NCBI GenBank assembly: GCA_964457585.1
Contig: CAYWFU010000019.1
Span: forward strand, 1 to 46,144
Length of the DNA stretch: 46,144 nt
Reading direction: 5' to 3'
From: CAYWFU01 sp964457585
Lineage (GTDB): Bacteria > JACRDZ01
The position numbers and the translations under genes were made by a program. The notes under the pieces are model-generated. The model was not told where the DNA came from. It searched no databases and saw only the letters and a list, made by a program, of their open reading frames with translations. Positions 6,529 to 15,786 of this stretch are shown one piece after another (the first letter of the stretch is position 1; each line of letters opens with the position of its first letter).

Positions 6529-8526
6529 TTGAATAAATATTTCATTATTCTGGTTATATTTTTATTGAGTTTGAATCAAATTTTTGCAGAAGAAAAGAAA
6601 GATGAAATTTTATATCTGGATACTGTTGTTGTTAGAGCCAAACATGTGGAAGAGAATAATGATTTATCTGGATTTATTACTGTAATTACCAGAGAAGAAA
6701 TTGAAAAAACTGCTTCAAGCCAGACAGATTTACCGGAAATATTATCGCAGAATGTTGGAGTTAAAATCAATCGTTTTGGCGGTCAGGGCTCATTTTGCAC
6801 TATATCTATTCGCGGGTCAACGGGATCGCAGGTTAATGTATATCTGGATGGGGTTCCGCTAAATCTAGCATCAACCGGTTTTGTTGATATTAGCGGTATC
6901 CCGCTTAACAATATTGAACGAATTGAAATTTATAGAAGTGATAGCCCTGCTTTTTTCAGCTCGTCAGCGATTGGTGGAACTATAAATATTGTTACCAGGG
7001 ATTTACAAAATAAAGCAAAAGATGAATTATCGTATTCCTATGGTTCTTTTGGAGCACAAAAAATCCATTTTCTTTTAAATAATAAATGGACAAAACTCTC
7101 TTCTTTGCTGTTATTTAATTTAACAACAAGTTCAGGTAATTTTAAATTTTATGACAATAACGGTACTCCATATAATTCAAAAGATGATGAAATGGTAAAT
7201 AGAAAAAATAATAATTTAAATAGTTTCGATTTAATTACAAAATTAAATTATAAGCAGAATTCCAGACAGATAGAATTATCGAATTATTTTTATCAGAAAA
7301 ATCAGGGAGTGCCGGGAATAGATAATTATCAGTCAGAAACTGCAAAATTTAATTCTCAGCGTAATGTTACTCAGGCTGCAATTATAAAAAATAGCGAATT
7401 TATAAATTTAAAATCTACTCTTTACTATCTTTATGCGCTTGATTCATTTGAGGATAAAAATGGTGATATTGGAATCGGAAGAACAGATAATAATAATAAA
7501 ACTGATGTAATTGGCGGGAATATTTTGTCGGAATTTTTGTTCCCGAAAAATAAACAAATCTTATCGATATTGCTTGAAGGGAAAAAAGAATTTTTTTATC
7601 CTGAAGATAAAATTGCCAAAGAATTAACCAATGTAAACATTAAAAGAACAAACTATTCTTTTGTTTTACAGGATGAGATATTGGTAAATAAAAATATATC
7701 ATTCCTCCCATTATATAGATATGAATTCATTGAAAACAATTTTAAAGGAGAATTGCCATTTATGTTTTTAAATAAAAAATTAAATGATGATAAAAAATAT
7801 AATTTAAATAGCGGAAGACTGGGACTTGTATATTTATTGAATCAAAATATAAAATTGAAATCCAATATTAACAAAGCTTACAGAGTACCCAATTTCACTG
7901 AGCTTTTTGGTTTAACAAATACAATTAATGGGAATACAGAACTTATCCCTGAAGAAAATAATACAACGGATTTTGGACTTGAATTTAAACTCGAAGAGTT
8001 TGCTTTAATAAAAAAGTCATCATATGAATTAGCTTATTTTGTAAATAATGCAAAAAATCTGATTGTATTTGAACAAAACTCTCAGCGTACAACAATTGCA
8101 AAAAATGTTAATAGAGCTTTAAGCTATGGATACGAATTCAGTATTCATGCGGATTTCCAACTTTTTTCAACAGATTTAAATTATACTTATAATGATACTA
8201 AAGATAAGAGTAATATTCCCTATTATTATAATAAAAAACTGCCGGGAAGACCATTACATGAAATGACCGGATCATTGAATGTCCCAATTAAAAATACTTT
8301 ATTATATTTAAATTCAAATGTGTTAGGTGAAAATTATCTTGATAGAGCAAATTTTTATAAAGTTGATAAAAGAGTAACTTATGATTTTGGTATTAAATAT
8401 AAATTTAAAGAAAAAATAAAAGTCGGATTGGAGGTGAAGAATATTAGAAATAATCAGGTTTCTGATATAGCAGGGTTCCCATTGCCTGGGAGATCGTATA
8501 ATGCGAATATAAATTATTTATTTTAA
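6529..8526 (+). CDS. btuB: TonB-dependent outer-membrane cobalamin receptor
   Basis: Energised outer-membrane transporter for cobamides, 665 residues. TTG start with AGGAGA upstream, then a signal peptide ending IFAEE. A TonB-box-like DTVVVRA follows. The plug domain (~40-150) has GVKINRFGGQGSFCTISIRG, VNVYLDGVPLN and IERIEIYRSDSPAFFSSSAI. The rest is a 22-strand type barrel with NKAYRVPNFTELFG and a terminal aromatic Phe (NINYLF), the barrel assembly signal. The position between cobO and a BtuG-like gene under a cobalamin riboswitch supports B12 as substrate rather than iron chelates. No TonB/ExbBD is in the window. Confidence 0.9.
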   Translation: MNKYFIILVIFLLSLNQIFAEEKKDEILYLDTVVVRAKHVEENNDLSGFITVITREEIEKTASSQTDLPEILSQNVGVKINRFGGQGSFCTISIRGSTGSQVNVYLDGVPLNLASTGFVDISGIPLNNIERIEIYRSDSPAFFSSSAIGGTINIVTRDLQNKAKDELSYSYGSFGAQKIHFLLNNKWTKLSSLLLFNLTTSSGNFKFYDNNGTPYNSKDDEMVNRKNNNLNSFDLITKLNYKQNSRQIELSNYFYQKNQGVPGIDNYQSETAKFNSQRNVTQAAIIKNSEFINLKSTLYYLYALDSFEDKNGDIGIGRTDNNNKTDVIGGNILSEFLFPKNKQILSILLEGKKEFFYPEDKIAKELTNVNIKRTNYSFVLQDEILVNKNISFLPLYRYEFIENNFKGELPFMFLNKKLNDDKKYNLNSGRLGLVYLLNQNIKLKSNINKAYRVPNFTELFGLTNTINGNTELIPEENNTTDFGLEFKLEEFALIKKSSYELAYFVNNAKNLIVFEQNSQRTTIAKNVNRALSYGYEFSIHADFQLFSTDLNYTYNDTKDKSNIPYYYNKKLPGRPLHEMTGSLNVPIKNTLLYLNSNVLGENYLDRANFYKVDKRVTYDFGIKYKFKEKIKVGLEVKNIRNNQVSDIAGFPLPGRSYNANINYLF

Positions 8527-8540
8527 AGGAGGATTTTTTA

Positions 8541-9707
8541 ATGAAATTTTATGTATGTTTATCACAATTATTTATATGCTTTTTTATTTTTATTTTATTA
8601 ACTTTTTCTTTAGCTTGTGTTACAGATGAAAAGAATAATAATTTAAATACTAATGTCAATACCAATACTAACACTAACACCAACACCAATAACAATAATA
8701 ATACCAATATGAAATTGTCTATTTTAAATCAATACTCTGTAGGTAATGCTTCAAATCCACAGGATATAGCTTTTTTAAATTCACAAAAAGCATATATTAC
8801 ACGATATAAGTCAACTTCAATTTTAATTGTTAATCCGCTAACTGGAGATAATATTGGAGAAATAGACTTTACAGATTATGCTGATAGTGATGGATATCCA
8901 GAAATGGCTAATGCTTTAGTAGTAAATAATAAATTATATGTCGCAGTACAGCGTTTAGATCAAAACACTTTTACTCCAACAGATAAAAGCTATTTGATAG
9001 TTATAAACACACAAACTGATGATATTGAAAAAGCAATTGAACTTACAGGAACAAATCCTTATGATATGGTTTATGAAGCAAATTCCGGGAAAATATATAT
9101 CAGTGAAGTTGGTAATTTTTCAGTAGCTGATGGTGGAATTGAAGCAATTAATACAACTACTGATACAAAAGAAGGATTTGTTATAAACGAACAAACATTA
9201 GGCGGGGATGCAGGAAATATTGAAATATTATCGCAAAATAAAGGCTATGCAGTTATTACAGATAGCAATTATAACACTATTTTGATCAGTTTTGACCTTG
9301 CAAATGGGATTAAATTAAATGATGTTTTTGTCCCATCTGGAGGTGGATATGTGCTTTCAGATATTGCTTTAAGTAAAGATGGTAATAAACTTTTACTTTG
9401 TGACCGCACATCATCTTCACCTGGTATAAGAATATTTTCAACCATTGATGATAAAGAAATAACGGCAAATCCCATAAACACAGGATTGCCTCCAGGCAAC
9501 ATTCTTGTATATGATTTAAAAACAGTAATAGTATTAACTACTGATTATCAAACAGGAAGTGTTTCAAAAATTAATTTGGATGATTTAAGTATTTCAAATT
9601 CAATTTTTTCAATTCATAGCGATGCTATTGCACGTGAATATGGAGATAATATTTTTATAGTAAATCGTATGGGACAAGATAATGTTTTAGTTTTAGGCTG
9701 GGAATAA
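8541..9707 (+). CDS. Surface beta-propeller lipoprotein, BtuG-like
   Basis: 388 residues, 15 bp behind btuB with an AGGAGG ribosome site. A hydrophobic leader ends in SLAC, an acceptable though not ideal lipobox, predicting lipidation at Cys26. An Asn/Thr linker follows (residues ~31-56, mostly NT repeats), a spacer common in surface proteins. The remainder shows YncE-like propeller blades: DIAFLNSQKAYITRY, ILIVNPLTGDNIGEI, NPYDMVYEANSGKIYISEVG, GGIEAINTTTD. In Bacteroides, BtuG is a surface propeller lipoprotein encoded beside btuB that captures B12 very tightly and caps BtuB. Fold, length and position match. Homology to BtuG itself is inference. Confidence 0.72.
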   Translation: MKFYVCLSQLFICFFIFILLTFSLACVTDEKNNNLNTNVNTNTNTNTNTNNNNNTNMKLSILNQYSVGNASNPQDIAFLNSQKAYITRYKSTSILIVNPLTGDNIGEIDFTDYADSDGYPEMANALVVNNKLYVAVQRLDQNTFTPTDKSYLIVINTQTDDIEKAIELTGTNPYDMVYEANSGKIYISEVGNFSVADGGIEAINTTTDTKEGFVINEQTLGGDAGNIEILSQNKGYAVITDSNYNTILISFDLANGIKLNDVFVPSGGGYVLSDIALSKDGNKLLLCDRTSSSPGIRIFSTIDDKEITANPINTGLPPGNILVYDLKTVIVLTTDYQTGSVSKINLDDLSISNSIFSIHSDAIAREYGDNIFIVNRMGQDNVLVLGWE

Positions 9708-9818
9708 TAGAAGAATGAAAGTCAATAGTCGTTATTAACCCAAATCCCGATTTGTTTTTGATTATCTCAAATCGTATGAATGAGAGTCTAAGGATTTTTT
9801 TGGAGAAAAATATTACAA

Positions 9819-10754
9819 ATGGAATCATTCAGCATTATTTCAGCTTATTTTTTAGATCTGGTTATTGGTGATCCAAGATGGTTTCCGCATCCAGTTAAAG
9901 GGATGGGTAAATTAATTATTTTTTTAGATCAAAAACTAAGAACAGGACAACGAATTTTTTTAATGTATTTAAAAGGTATAATTTTAACCATTCTTGTTGT
10001 TGGAATTAGTGCTTTATGTGCATTTGTGTTATTAAATTACTTTGAAAAAATAAATTATATTTTGGAAATTACTGTATGGATTTTATTAAGTTATACAACT
10101 CTCGCTTGTGGAGATCTTTATCATCATGTTAAAGATATTAAAAATGAACTTAAAAATAAAAATATTGAAGGAGCGAGAGAAAAATTATCTTTAATTGTTG
10201 GTAGAGATACTAAAGATTTAACTAAAGAAAAAATTATTATTGCAACAATAGAAAGTATTGCAGAAAGCACAAATGATGGAATAATCGCACCTTTATTTTA
10301 TCTTTTTTTAGGAGGTCCGGTTTTAGCAATTAGTTATAAAGCAATAAATACACTTGATTCAATGGTAGGGTATAAAAATGAGCAATATTTATATTTTGGA
10401 TGGTTTTCAGCCAGAGTGGATGATGCGGCAAATTTTATTCCTGCAAGAATTACAGGAATTTTGATTGTAATTTCTTCTTTTTTTCTGGGGTACGATTTTA
10501 AAAAAGCATTTAAGATTATGGCAAGAGATGGACAGAAGCATCACTCTCCTAACAGCGGAATTTCTGAAGCAGCAATGGCTGGCGGATTAGGAATAAAATT
10601 AGGTGGTACTTCTAAATATGAAGGAATTTTTTTAGAAAAACCTTATATAGGAGATGATAAAAATATTATACAAATTCATCTAATAAATAAAGCGCTGAAA
10701 ATAACTTTTGTATCATCATTAATTATGGTAATTGCAGGGGTTATATTAAAATGA
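9819..10754 (+). CDS. cbiB: Adenosylcobinamide-phosphate synthase
   Basis: CbiB attaches (R)-1-amino-2-propanol phosphate to adenosylcobyric acid at the inner membrane. 311 residues. The N-terminal YFLDLVIGDPRWFPHPVKGM, the central IESIAESTNDGIIAPLFYL, and ARDGQKHHSPNSGISEAAMA near residue 235 are family signatures, with four to five membrane helices between. GGAG precedes the ATG by ~13 bases. About 110 bp separate it from the BtuG-like gene, with no clear signal there. Its stop overlaps the next ATG (ATGA), coupling it to the decarboxylase that makes its substrate. Confidence 0.95.
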   Translation: MESFSIISAYFLDLVIGDPRWFPHPVKGMGKLIIFLDQKLRTGQRIFLMYLKGIILTILVVGISALCAFVLLNYFEKINYILEITVWILLSYTTLACGDLYHHVKDIKNELKNKNIEGAREKLSLIVGRDTKDLTKEKIIIATIESIAESTNDGIIAPLFYLFLGGPVLAISYKAINTLDSMVGYKNEQYLYFGWFSARVDDAANFIPARITGILIVISSFFLGYDFKKAFKIMARDGQKHHSPNSGISEAAMAGGLGIKLGGTSKYEGIFLEKPYIGDDKNIIQIHLINKALKITFVSSLIMVIAGVILK

Positions 10755-11824
10755 ATAATCTAATTTTTTCCCATGGTGGGAATATTCATTATATGGAAAA
10801 AAAATACAAAAGAAAATTTTTAGATTTTAGCGCAAATATCAATCCTCTGGGATTACCTATAAATTTAAAAAAACATTTATTTGAAAATTATAACAATATT
10901 CTTCATTACCCTGATATTTTCATGAAAAGCTTAATAAATAAAATTGCTGATTATTGGGATATAAGCAGGAATTCAGTTTTGCTCGGAAACGGTTCAATAG
11001 AACTTATATATCAACTTATGTATAATTTTCAGCATGGGAAAGTAATTATTCCATATCCTTCTTTTTCTGAATATGAACGCGCTGCTCGCTCGGTTAATGC
11101 TGAAATTGAATTTTTAAAATTATCTGAAGGAAATAATTACCAATTTATTGGATCAACGTCAGATAATGCTGATGCTATTTTTTTATGTAATCCTAATAAT
11201 CCAACAGGGAATCTTGTTTTTAACAGTAAAGATATAATTAAAAATAAATCTCTAAAATTGATTATTGTGGATGAAGCTTTTATGGATTTTTTACCTGATG
11301 AAAGAAGTCATACGCTGATTTCTGAAACACAGAAAAACAAAAAAATAGTAGTTCTAAGAAGTTTTACTAAATTTTTTGCTTTACCGGGACTCCGAATCGG
11401 ATATTTGATTGGGCATCAAGATGTAATCAATAAACTCAAACAAAAACAAATTCCATGGAATATAAATTCATTTGCACAACAAGCAGCGGAACAGGTTTTA
11501 ACTAATGAGGATTATATAATAAAAACTAAAAAATATGTTGAAAAAGAAAGATTATTTTTATTTAATGAATTAAATAAATTTGATAATTTAAAACCTTTTC
11601 CTTCTGTAACAAACTTTTTGCTGGTAAAGATAAATAATAAAAAGCTTACATCTGCACTATTATGTAAAAAAATGATCGAGAATGGAATTTTACTGAGAGA
11701 TTGTTCAAATTTCAAAGGATTGAATAACAGGTTTATTCGTATTGCAGTTAGGACACATAAAGAAAATTTGCAAATAATTAAAATTTTTAAAAAGATAATA
11801 GAAAAAATAAATACGGAGGAGTAA
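10751..11824 (+). CDS. cobD: L-threonine-O-3-phosphate decarboxylase
   Basis: PLP enzyme of the aminotransferase class-I/II fold making (R)-1-amino-2-propanol O-2-phosphate for the nucleotide-loop arm. 357 residues. LDFSANINPLGLP at the N terminus, FLCNPNNPTGNLV, VDEAFMDF and SFTKFFALPGLRIGYLIG, which includes the Schiff-base Lys, are all present. The family is close to HisC, but the ANINPLG start and overlap with cbiB place it in cobamide synthesis. The gene ends in GAGGAGTAA, which supplies the ribosome site of the next gene. Confidence 0.93.
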   Translation: MNNLIFSHGGNIHYMEKKYKRKFLDFSANINPLGLPINLKKHLFENYNNILHYPDIFMKSLINKIADYWDISRNSVLLGNGSIELIYQLMYNFQHGKVIIPYPSFSEYERAARSVNAEIEFLKLSEGNNYQFIGSTSDNADAIFLCNPNNPTGNLVFNSKDIIKNKSLKLIIVDEAFMDFLPDERSHTLISETQKNKKIVVLRSFTKFFALPGLRIGYLIGHQDVINKLKQKQIPWNINSFAQQAAEQVLTNEDYIIKTKKYVEKERLFLFNELNKFDNLKPFPSVTNFLLVKINNKKLTSALLCKKMIENGILLRDCSNFKGLNNRFIRIAVRTHKENLQIIKIFKKIIEKINTEE

Positions 11825-11826
11825 AA

Positions 11827-13131
11827 ATGGCAACACAGTTAGAATTAGCACGAAAAGGTGAAATAACTTCACAAATGAGAAGTGTAGCAGAAAAAGAAAA
11901 TTTTGAGTTGAATCTTTTGGTTAATAATATAAAAGCAGGGAAGGTTGCTATTCCAAACAATAGTCGACGGAAGTCTAATTCAGTTGGGATTGGTAAAGGT
12001 CTAAAAACTAAAATTAATGCAAGTATTGGAACATCTTCTGATATTATTGATTTAGATATGGAAGTTAAGAAAGCAATTATGGCAGAGCAAAGCGGAGCTG
12101 ATACTCTAATGGAACTATCTACGGCCGGCGATCTTGATTTAATACGTAGAGAAGTTTTAAGCGCTGTGAAACTCCCGGTTGGCACTGTGCCATTGTATCA
12201 GGCATTCTTCGAGGCAATTTCAATTTATGGCGGTGCGGAAAAGATGCCTGAAGATTTAATTTTTGATGTAATTGAAAAACAGTGTAATGATGGTATAAGT
12301 TTTATGGCAATTCATTGCGGGATAAATCGAATCACTTTAGAACGTTTAAGAAAACAGGGATACAGGCATGGTGGATTGGTTAGCCGCGGCGGAGCTTTCC
12401 TCACAGCATGGATGGAATATAATAATAAGGAAAATCCGCTATATGAAAAATTTGATCGTGTAATTGATATATTGAAAAAGTATGATACGGTTTTAAGCCT
12501 CGGAAATGGAATGAGAGCAGGTGCTGTCCATGATTCAACTGACAGGGCACAAATACAGGAATTAATTATAAATTGCGAACTTGCTGATTATGCGCATAAA
12601 AAAGGTGTGCAGGTTATAGTTGAAGGACCTGGACATATCCCAATCGATGAAATCGAAGCAAATGTTCTTCTACAAAAAAAGCTAAGCAATGAAAAGCCGT
12701 TTTATATGCTTGGCCCAATTCCAACCGATGTATTCCCGGGATATGATCATATTACATCTGCAATTGGCGCTTCTTTATCAACAGCATATGGCGCAGATTT
12801 TATATGTTATGTTACTCCTCCCGAACATCTTGCATTACCTTTGCCTGAAGATGTTAAAGAAGGTGTTATAACAGCAAAAATAGCTTCATATATTGGAGAT
12901 ATGATTAAGTATAAGAATCGTGGTAGAGATTTGGCTATGGGACATGCAAGAAGAGATTTGAATTGGGAAAAACAAATGGAAATATGTTTAACTCCTGAGA
13001 CAGCAAAGCAAATCAGATGTTCTCGCATCCCGACAGATAAAGATACTTGCACAATGTGCGGGAAGTTTTGTTCTTTAAAAGAGGTTAACAAATATTTTGC
13101 AGATGAACTTGAAGCTGGAACAAAAAAATAG
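11827..13131 (+). CDS. ThiC-family radical SAM enzyme, likely 5-hydroxybenzimidazole synthase (BzaF) or ThiC
   Basis: 434 residues. The family converts aminoimidazole ribotide to HMP phosphate (ThiC) or to 5-hydroxybenzimidazole, the precursor of a cobamide lower ligand (BzaF). Family motifs: GADTLMELSTAGDL, GTVPLYQAFFEA, VEGPGHIPIDEIEANV, PGYDHITSAIGAS, CYVTPPEHLALP, MGHARRD, and the C-terminal cluster motif CTMCGKFC (CX2CX3C). At TDVFPGYDH a Phe stands where ThiC usually has Ala (TDIAPGYDH). The gene is in the middle of the cobamide operon, two bases after cobD, with no thiamine genes nearby and no other lower-ligand gene, which favours BzaF. Sequence reading alone cannot settle it. Confidence 0.85.
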   Translation: MATQLELARKGEITSQMRSVAEKENFELNLLVNNIKAGKVAIPNNSRRKSNSVGIGKGLKTKINASIGTSSDIIDLDMEVKKAIMAEQSGADTLMELSTAGDLDLIRREVLSAVKLPVGTVPLYQAFFEAISIYGGAEKMPEDLIFDVIEKQCNDGISFMAIHCGINRITLERLRKQGYRHGGLVSRGGAFLTAWMEYNNKENPLYEKFDRVIDILKKYDTVLSLGNGMRAGAVHDSTDRAQIQELIINCELADYAHKKGVQVIVEGPGHIPIDEIEANVLLQKKLSNEKPFYMLGPIPTDVFPGYDHITSAIGASLSTAYGADFICYVTPPEHLALPLPEDVKEGVITAKIASYIGDMIKYKNRGRDLAMGHARRDLNWEKQMEICLTPETAKQIRCSRIPTDKDTCTMCGKFCSLKEVNKYFADELEAGTKK

Positions 13132-13142
13132 GTACTATAAAT

Positions 13143-14395
13143 ATGGATAAAAAAGTTATTCAAATTTGCGGGACAGGTTCTGGAGTTGGGAAAAGCATTA
13201 TTACTGCGGGATTATGCAGGATATTTCTTCAGGATGGATATAGCGTAAGTCCTTTTAAAGCGCAGAATATGGCATTAAATTCCTATGTAACAAAAGAACC
13301 TGGAGAAATGGGACGCTCTCAGGCTGTTCAGGCGCAGGCTTGCAGAATAGAACCTGAGGTAAATATGAATCCTATACTTATTAAGCCATCTAGTGATATT
13401 GGATCACAGATAATTGTTAGGGGAAAAAGTATTGGGAATATGAAGGCGACTGAATATAATACATATAAAATTAAACAGCTGGATTTAGTTTTGGAGTCAT
13501 TCCAAATATTAAGGAAAAAATATGATGTTGTGTTATTGAAGGAGCTGGAAGTCCAGTTGAAATAAATCTTAAAGCCAATGATATTGTTAATTTGCGGATT
13601 GCAAAGGAAGTTTCCGCACCGGTTATTTTAGTTGGAGATATTGATAAAGGCGGCATGTTCGCATGGATTGTCGGGACTCTGGAACTTCTTACTTTTGATG
13701 AACGAAAAATGATTAAAGGAATAATAATAAACAAATTCCGTGGAGATAAATCTCTTCTTGCTCCTGGAATAGATTTTTTAGAAAAAAAAACCGGGATAAG
13801 AGTTTTAGGAGTAATTCCTTATTATAAGGATATCCAAATTCCGGAGGAAGATTCTGTTTATTTGGATAACAGAAAGCATAAAATCAAAAATGAAAATCAG
13901 AATAAGTGTATAAATGTTGTGGTGATTAAGCTTCCGCATATTTCAGAATCCAATTGTTCAGAAATAACAGGGCTTGAGATTCTGCCTATTGAAACTTTAT
14001 TTGAAGAAGAAAAAATATTATCACAAATAAAGGTTAAGGAAATCAGTACATCTCTTGAAGTAACGGGATATGAGATTCATCATGGCAGAACAATGATAGA
14101 AAAAGGATTAAAACCTTTTTTTGAAATTATTGAGCGAAGTGGAATAGATTCGGAAAATTTTGAAGGTGTTGTAACTGACAATAATAAAATTTTCGGGACA
14201 TATATCCATGGAGTGTTCGATCAGGATAAATTCAGAAGAAATTTTTTAAATAGAATAAGAGAAAAAAAAAATTTAGCACCAATAAATGAACCAACTTATT
14301 TTAATCTTGATAATGAGTTTGATAAATTGGCAGAACATTTGAGAAAAAATATAAATATGAATTATTTATATAAAATTTTAGATAAGGAAATATAA
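13143..14395 (+). pseudogene. cobQ: Cobyric acid synthase, frameshifted and lacking the catalytic Cys region
   Basis: CobQ/CbiP amidates side chains b, d, e and g using glutamine. The N-terminal synthetase domain is recognisable: GTGSGVGKS, SPFKAQNMALNSYVT, NPILIKPSSDIGSQ. Near 13532 one base is missing. Frame 1 dies at 13565, while the shifted frame continues VIEGAGSPVEINLKANDIVN..VGDIDKGGMFA and on to 14395. A second lesion is an in-frame gap: after KLPHIS the text jumps straight to ITGLEILPIETLF, omitting ~80-90 residues, including the segment with the glutaminase nucleophile (GICGGYQ in relatives). The His end, TYIHGVFD, survives. Total ~417 instead of ~500 residues. Predicted inactive. 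Confidence 0.9.
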
Positions 14396-14397
14396 TT

Positions 14398-15786
14398 ATG
14401 AGTGGCAGAATTATTATTGCCGGAACAAATAGTGGAGTTGGCAAAACAACTATCTCTATTGGAATAATGCTGGCATTAAAAAAAAGAGGAATACAAGTTC
14501 AACCGTTTAAAATCGGACCTGACTATATTGATCCGACTTATCATACTCAAGCAACAGGTAAAGCCTCTTATAATCTTGATAGTTATCTTTTATCTTATGA
14601 TGCTGTTCGTGAAATATTTGCTACACACTCAAAAGTATCTGATATCTCGGTTATTGAAGGAGTTATGGGTCTTTACGATGGATTAAAAAATACATCAATT
14701 GGATCAACTGCAGAAATTGCAAAGGTACTTGATACTCCAGTAATCTTAATTGTAAATGCTCGTTCTTTGTCAAGAAGCGCTGGAGCGATTGCTCTGGGAT
14801 ATAAAAATTTTGATAAAAATGTAAAAATTAAAGGAATAATATTAAATAATATTGGGCGTGAAAACCATTTTTTTATTATTAAAGATGTTATTCAAAAAAG
14901 AACAAAAATTCCTGTTTTAGGATATTTACCAAAAAATAAAAATTTATCTTTACCGGAAAGACATCTTGGGCTTGTACCGGCTTGTGAAGAAAAAGTTAAA
15001 AATATTTTGTTTAATGAATTGGGAAAGCTAATTGAAAAAAATATTGATATAGACGAACTTATTAAAATATCAAAAGAAGTTCCAGAAATTTCAGTTAATA
15101 AAAATATTTTTATAATCAAAAAAAAATTAAAAAAAGTAAAAATTGCTGTTGCATATGATAAAGCATTTAATTTTTATTATCAGGATAATTTGAATATTTT
15201 AAAAAATCTTGGGGCTGAGATTGTTATGTTTAGTCCGCTAAAAGATAAAAATCTGCCTCTAGACATTAGTAGAATTTATATCGGCGGAGGTTTCCCTGAA
15301 ATTTTTGCAGAGTTACTTGCTAAAAATCATAAAATAAAAGAATCTATTTTAGAAAAGCATAATCTGGGAATACCTATATATGCTGAATGCGGCGGTTTGA
15401 TGTATCTTATGGAAAAAATAAAAGATTTTGAAAAAAAAGAATTTCAGATGGTCGGAATTTTCAAAGGTTCAGCAAATATGGCAGAAAAAATGAAAATTAT
15501 GGGTTATGTTGATATTGAAGTTATTAAAGACAATATTTTAAGTAAAAAGGGGGACTGTGTATGCGCACATGTATTTCATTGGTCTTATCTTGAAAATCTG
15601 GAAAATAATATTTTATATGCATATAAAATAAAAAAATCTGGTAAAATTTTTCATGATGGGCTTATCAGCAAAAACACTTTGGCAAGTTATTCTCATCTGC
15701 ATTTTGCTTCAAATATTGAATTTGCAAAAAATTTTATTGATGTTATTAATGAGCAAAGGAGCACAAATGATACAAAGAGCAAATAA
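14398..15786 (+). CDS. cbiA: Cobyrinate a,c-diamide synthase
   Basis: Glutamine-dependent amidation of the a and c carboxylates of cobyrinic acid. 462 residues, intact. P-loop GTNSGVGKTTISIG, then FKIGPDYIDPTYH and GVMGLYDGL in the synthetase domain. The class-I glutaminase domain has IYIGGGFPEIFAE, nucleophile Cys in IPIYAECGGLMYL and the His in SYSHLHFASN. It begins two bases after the cobQ remnant. Because CbiA retains the Cys-bearing domain that CobQ has lost, the two can be contrasted directly. The 3' end overlaps the next gene by 20 bp. Confidence 0.95.
   Translation: MSGRIIIAGTNSGVGKTTISIGIMLALKKRGIQVQPFKIGPDYIDPTYHTQATGKASYNLDSYLLSYDAVREIFATHSKVSDISVIEGVMGLYDGLKNTSIGSTAEIAKVLDTPVILIVNARSLSRSAGAIALGYKNFDKNVKIKGIILNNIGRENHFFIIKDVIQKRTKIPVLGYLPKNKNLSLPERHLGLVPACEEKVKNILFNELGKLIEKNIDIDELIKISKEVPEISVNKNIFIIKKKLKKVKIAVAYDKAFNFYYQDNLNILKNLGAEIVMFSPLKDKNLPLDISRIYIGGGFPEIFAELLAKNHKIKESILEKHNLGIPIYAECGGLMYLMEKIKDFEKKEFQMVGIFKGSANMAEKMKIMGYVDIEVIKDNILSKKGDCVCAHVFHWSYLENLENNILYAYKIKKSGKIFHDGLISKNTLASYSHLHFASNIEFAKNFIDVINEQRSTNDTKSK

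Noticed and set aside
11787..13163. Long minus-strand frames opposite the ThiC/BzaF gene
   Set aside because: They are antisense shadows of a well-conserved enzyme on the plus strand.
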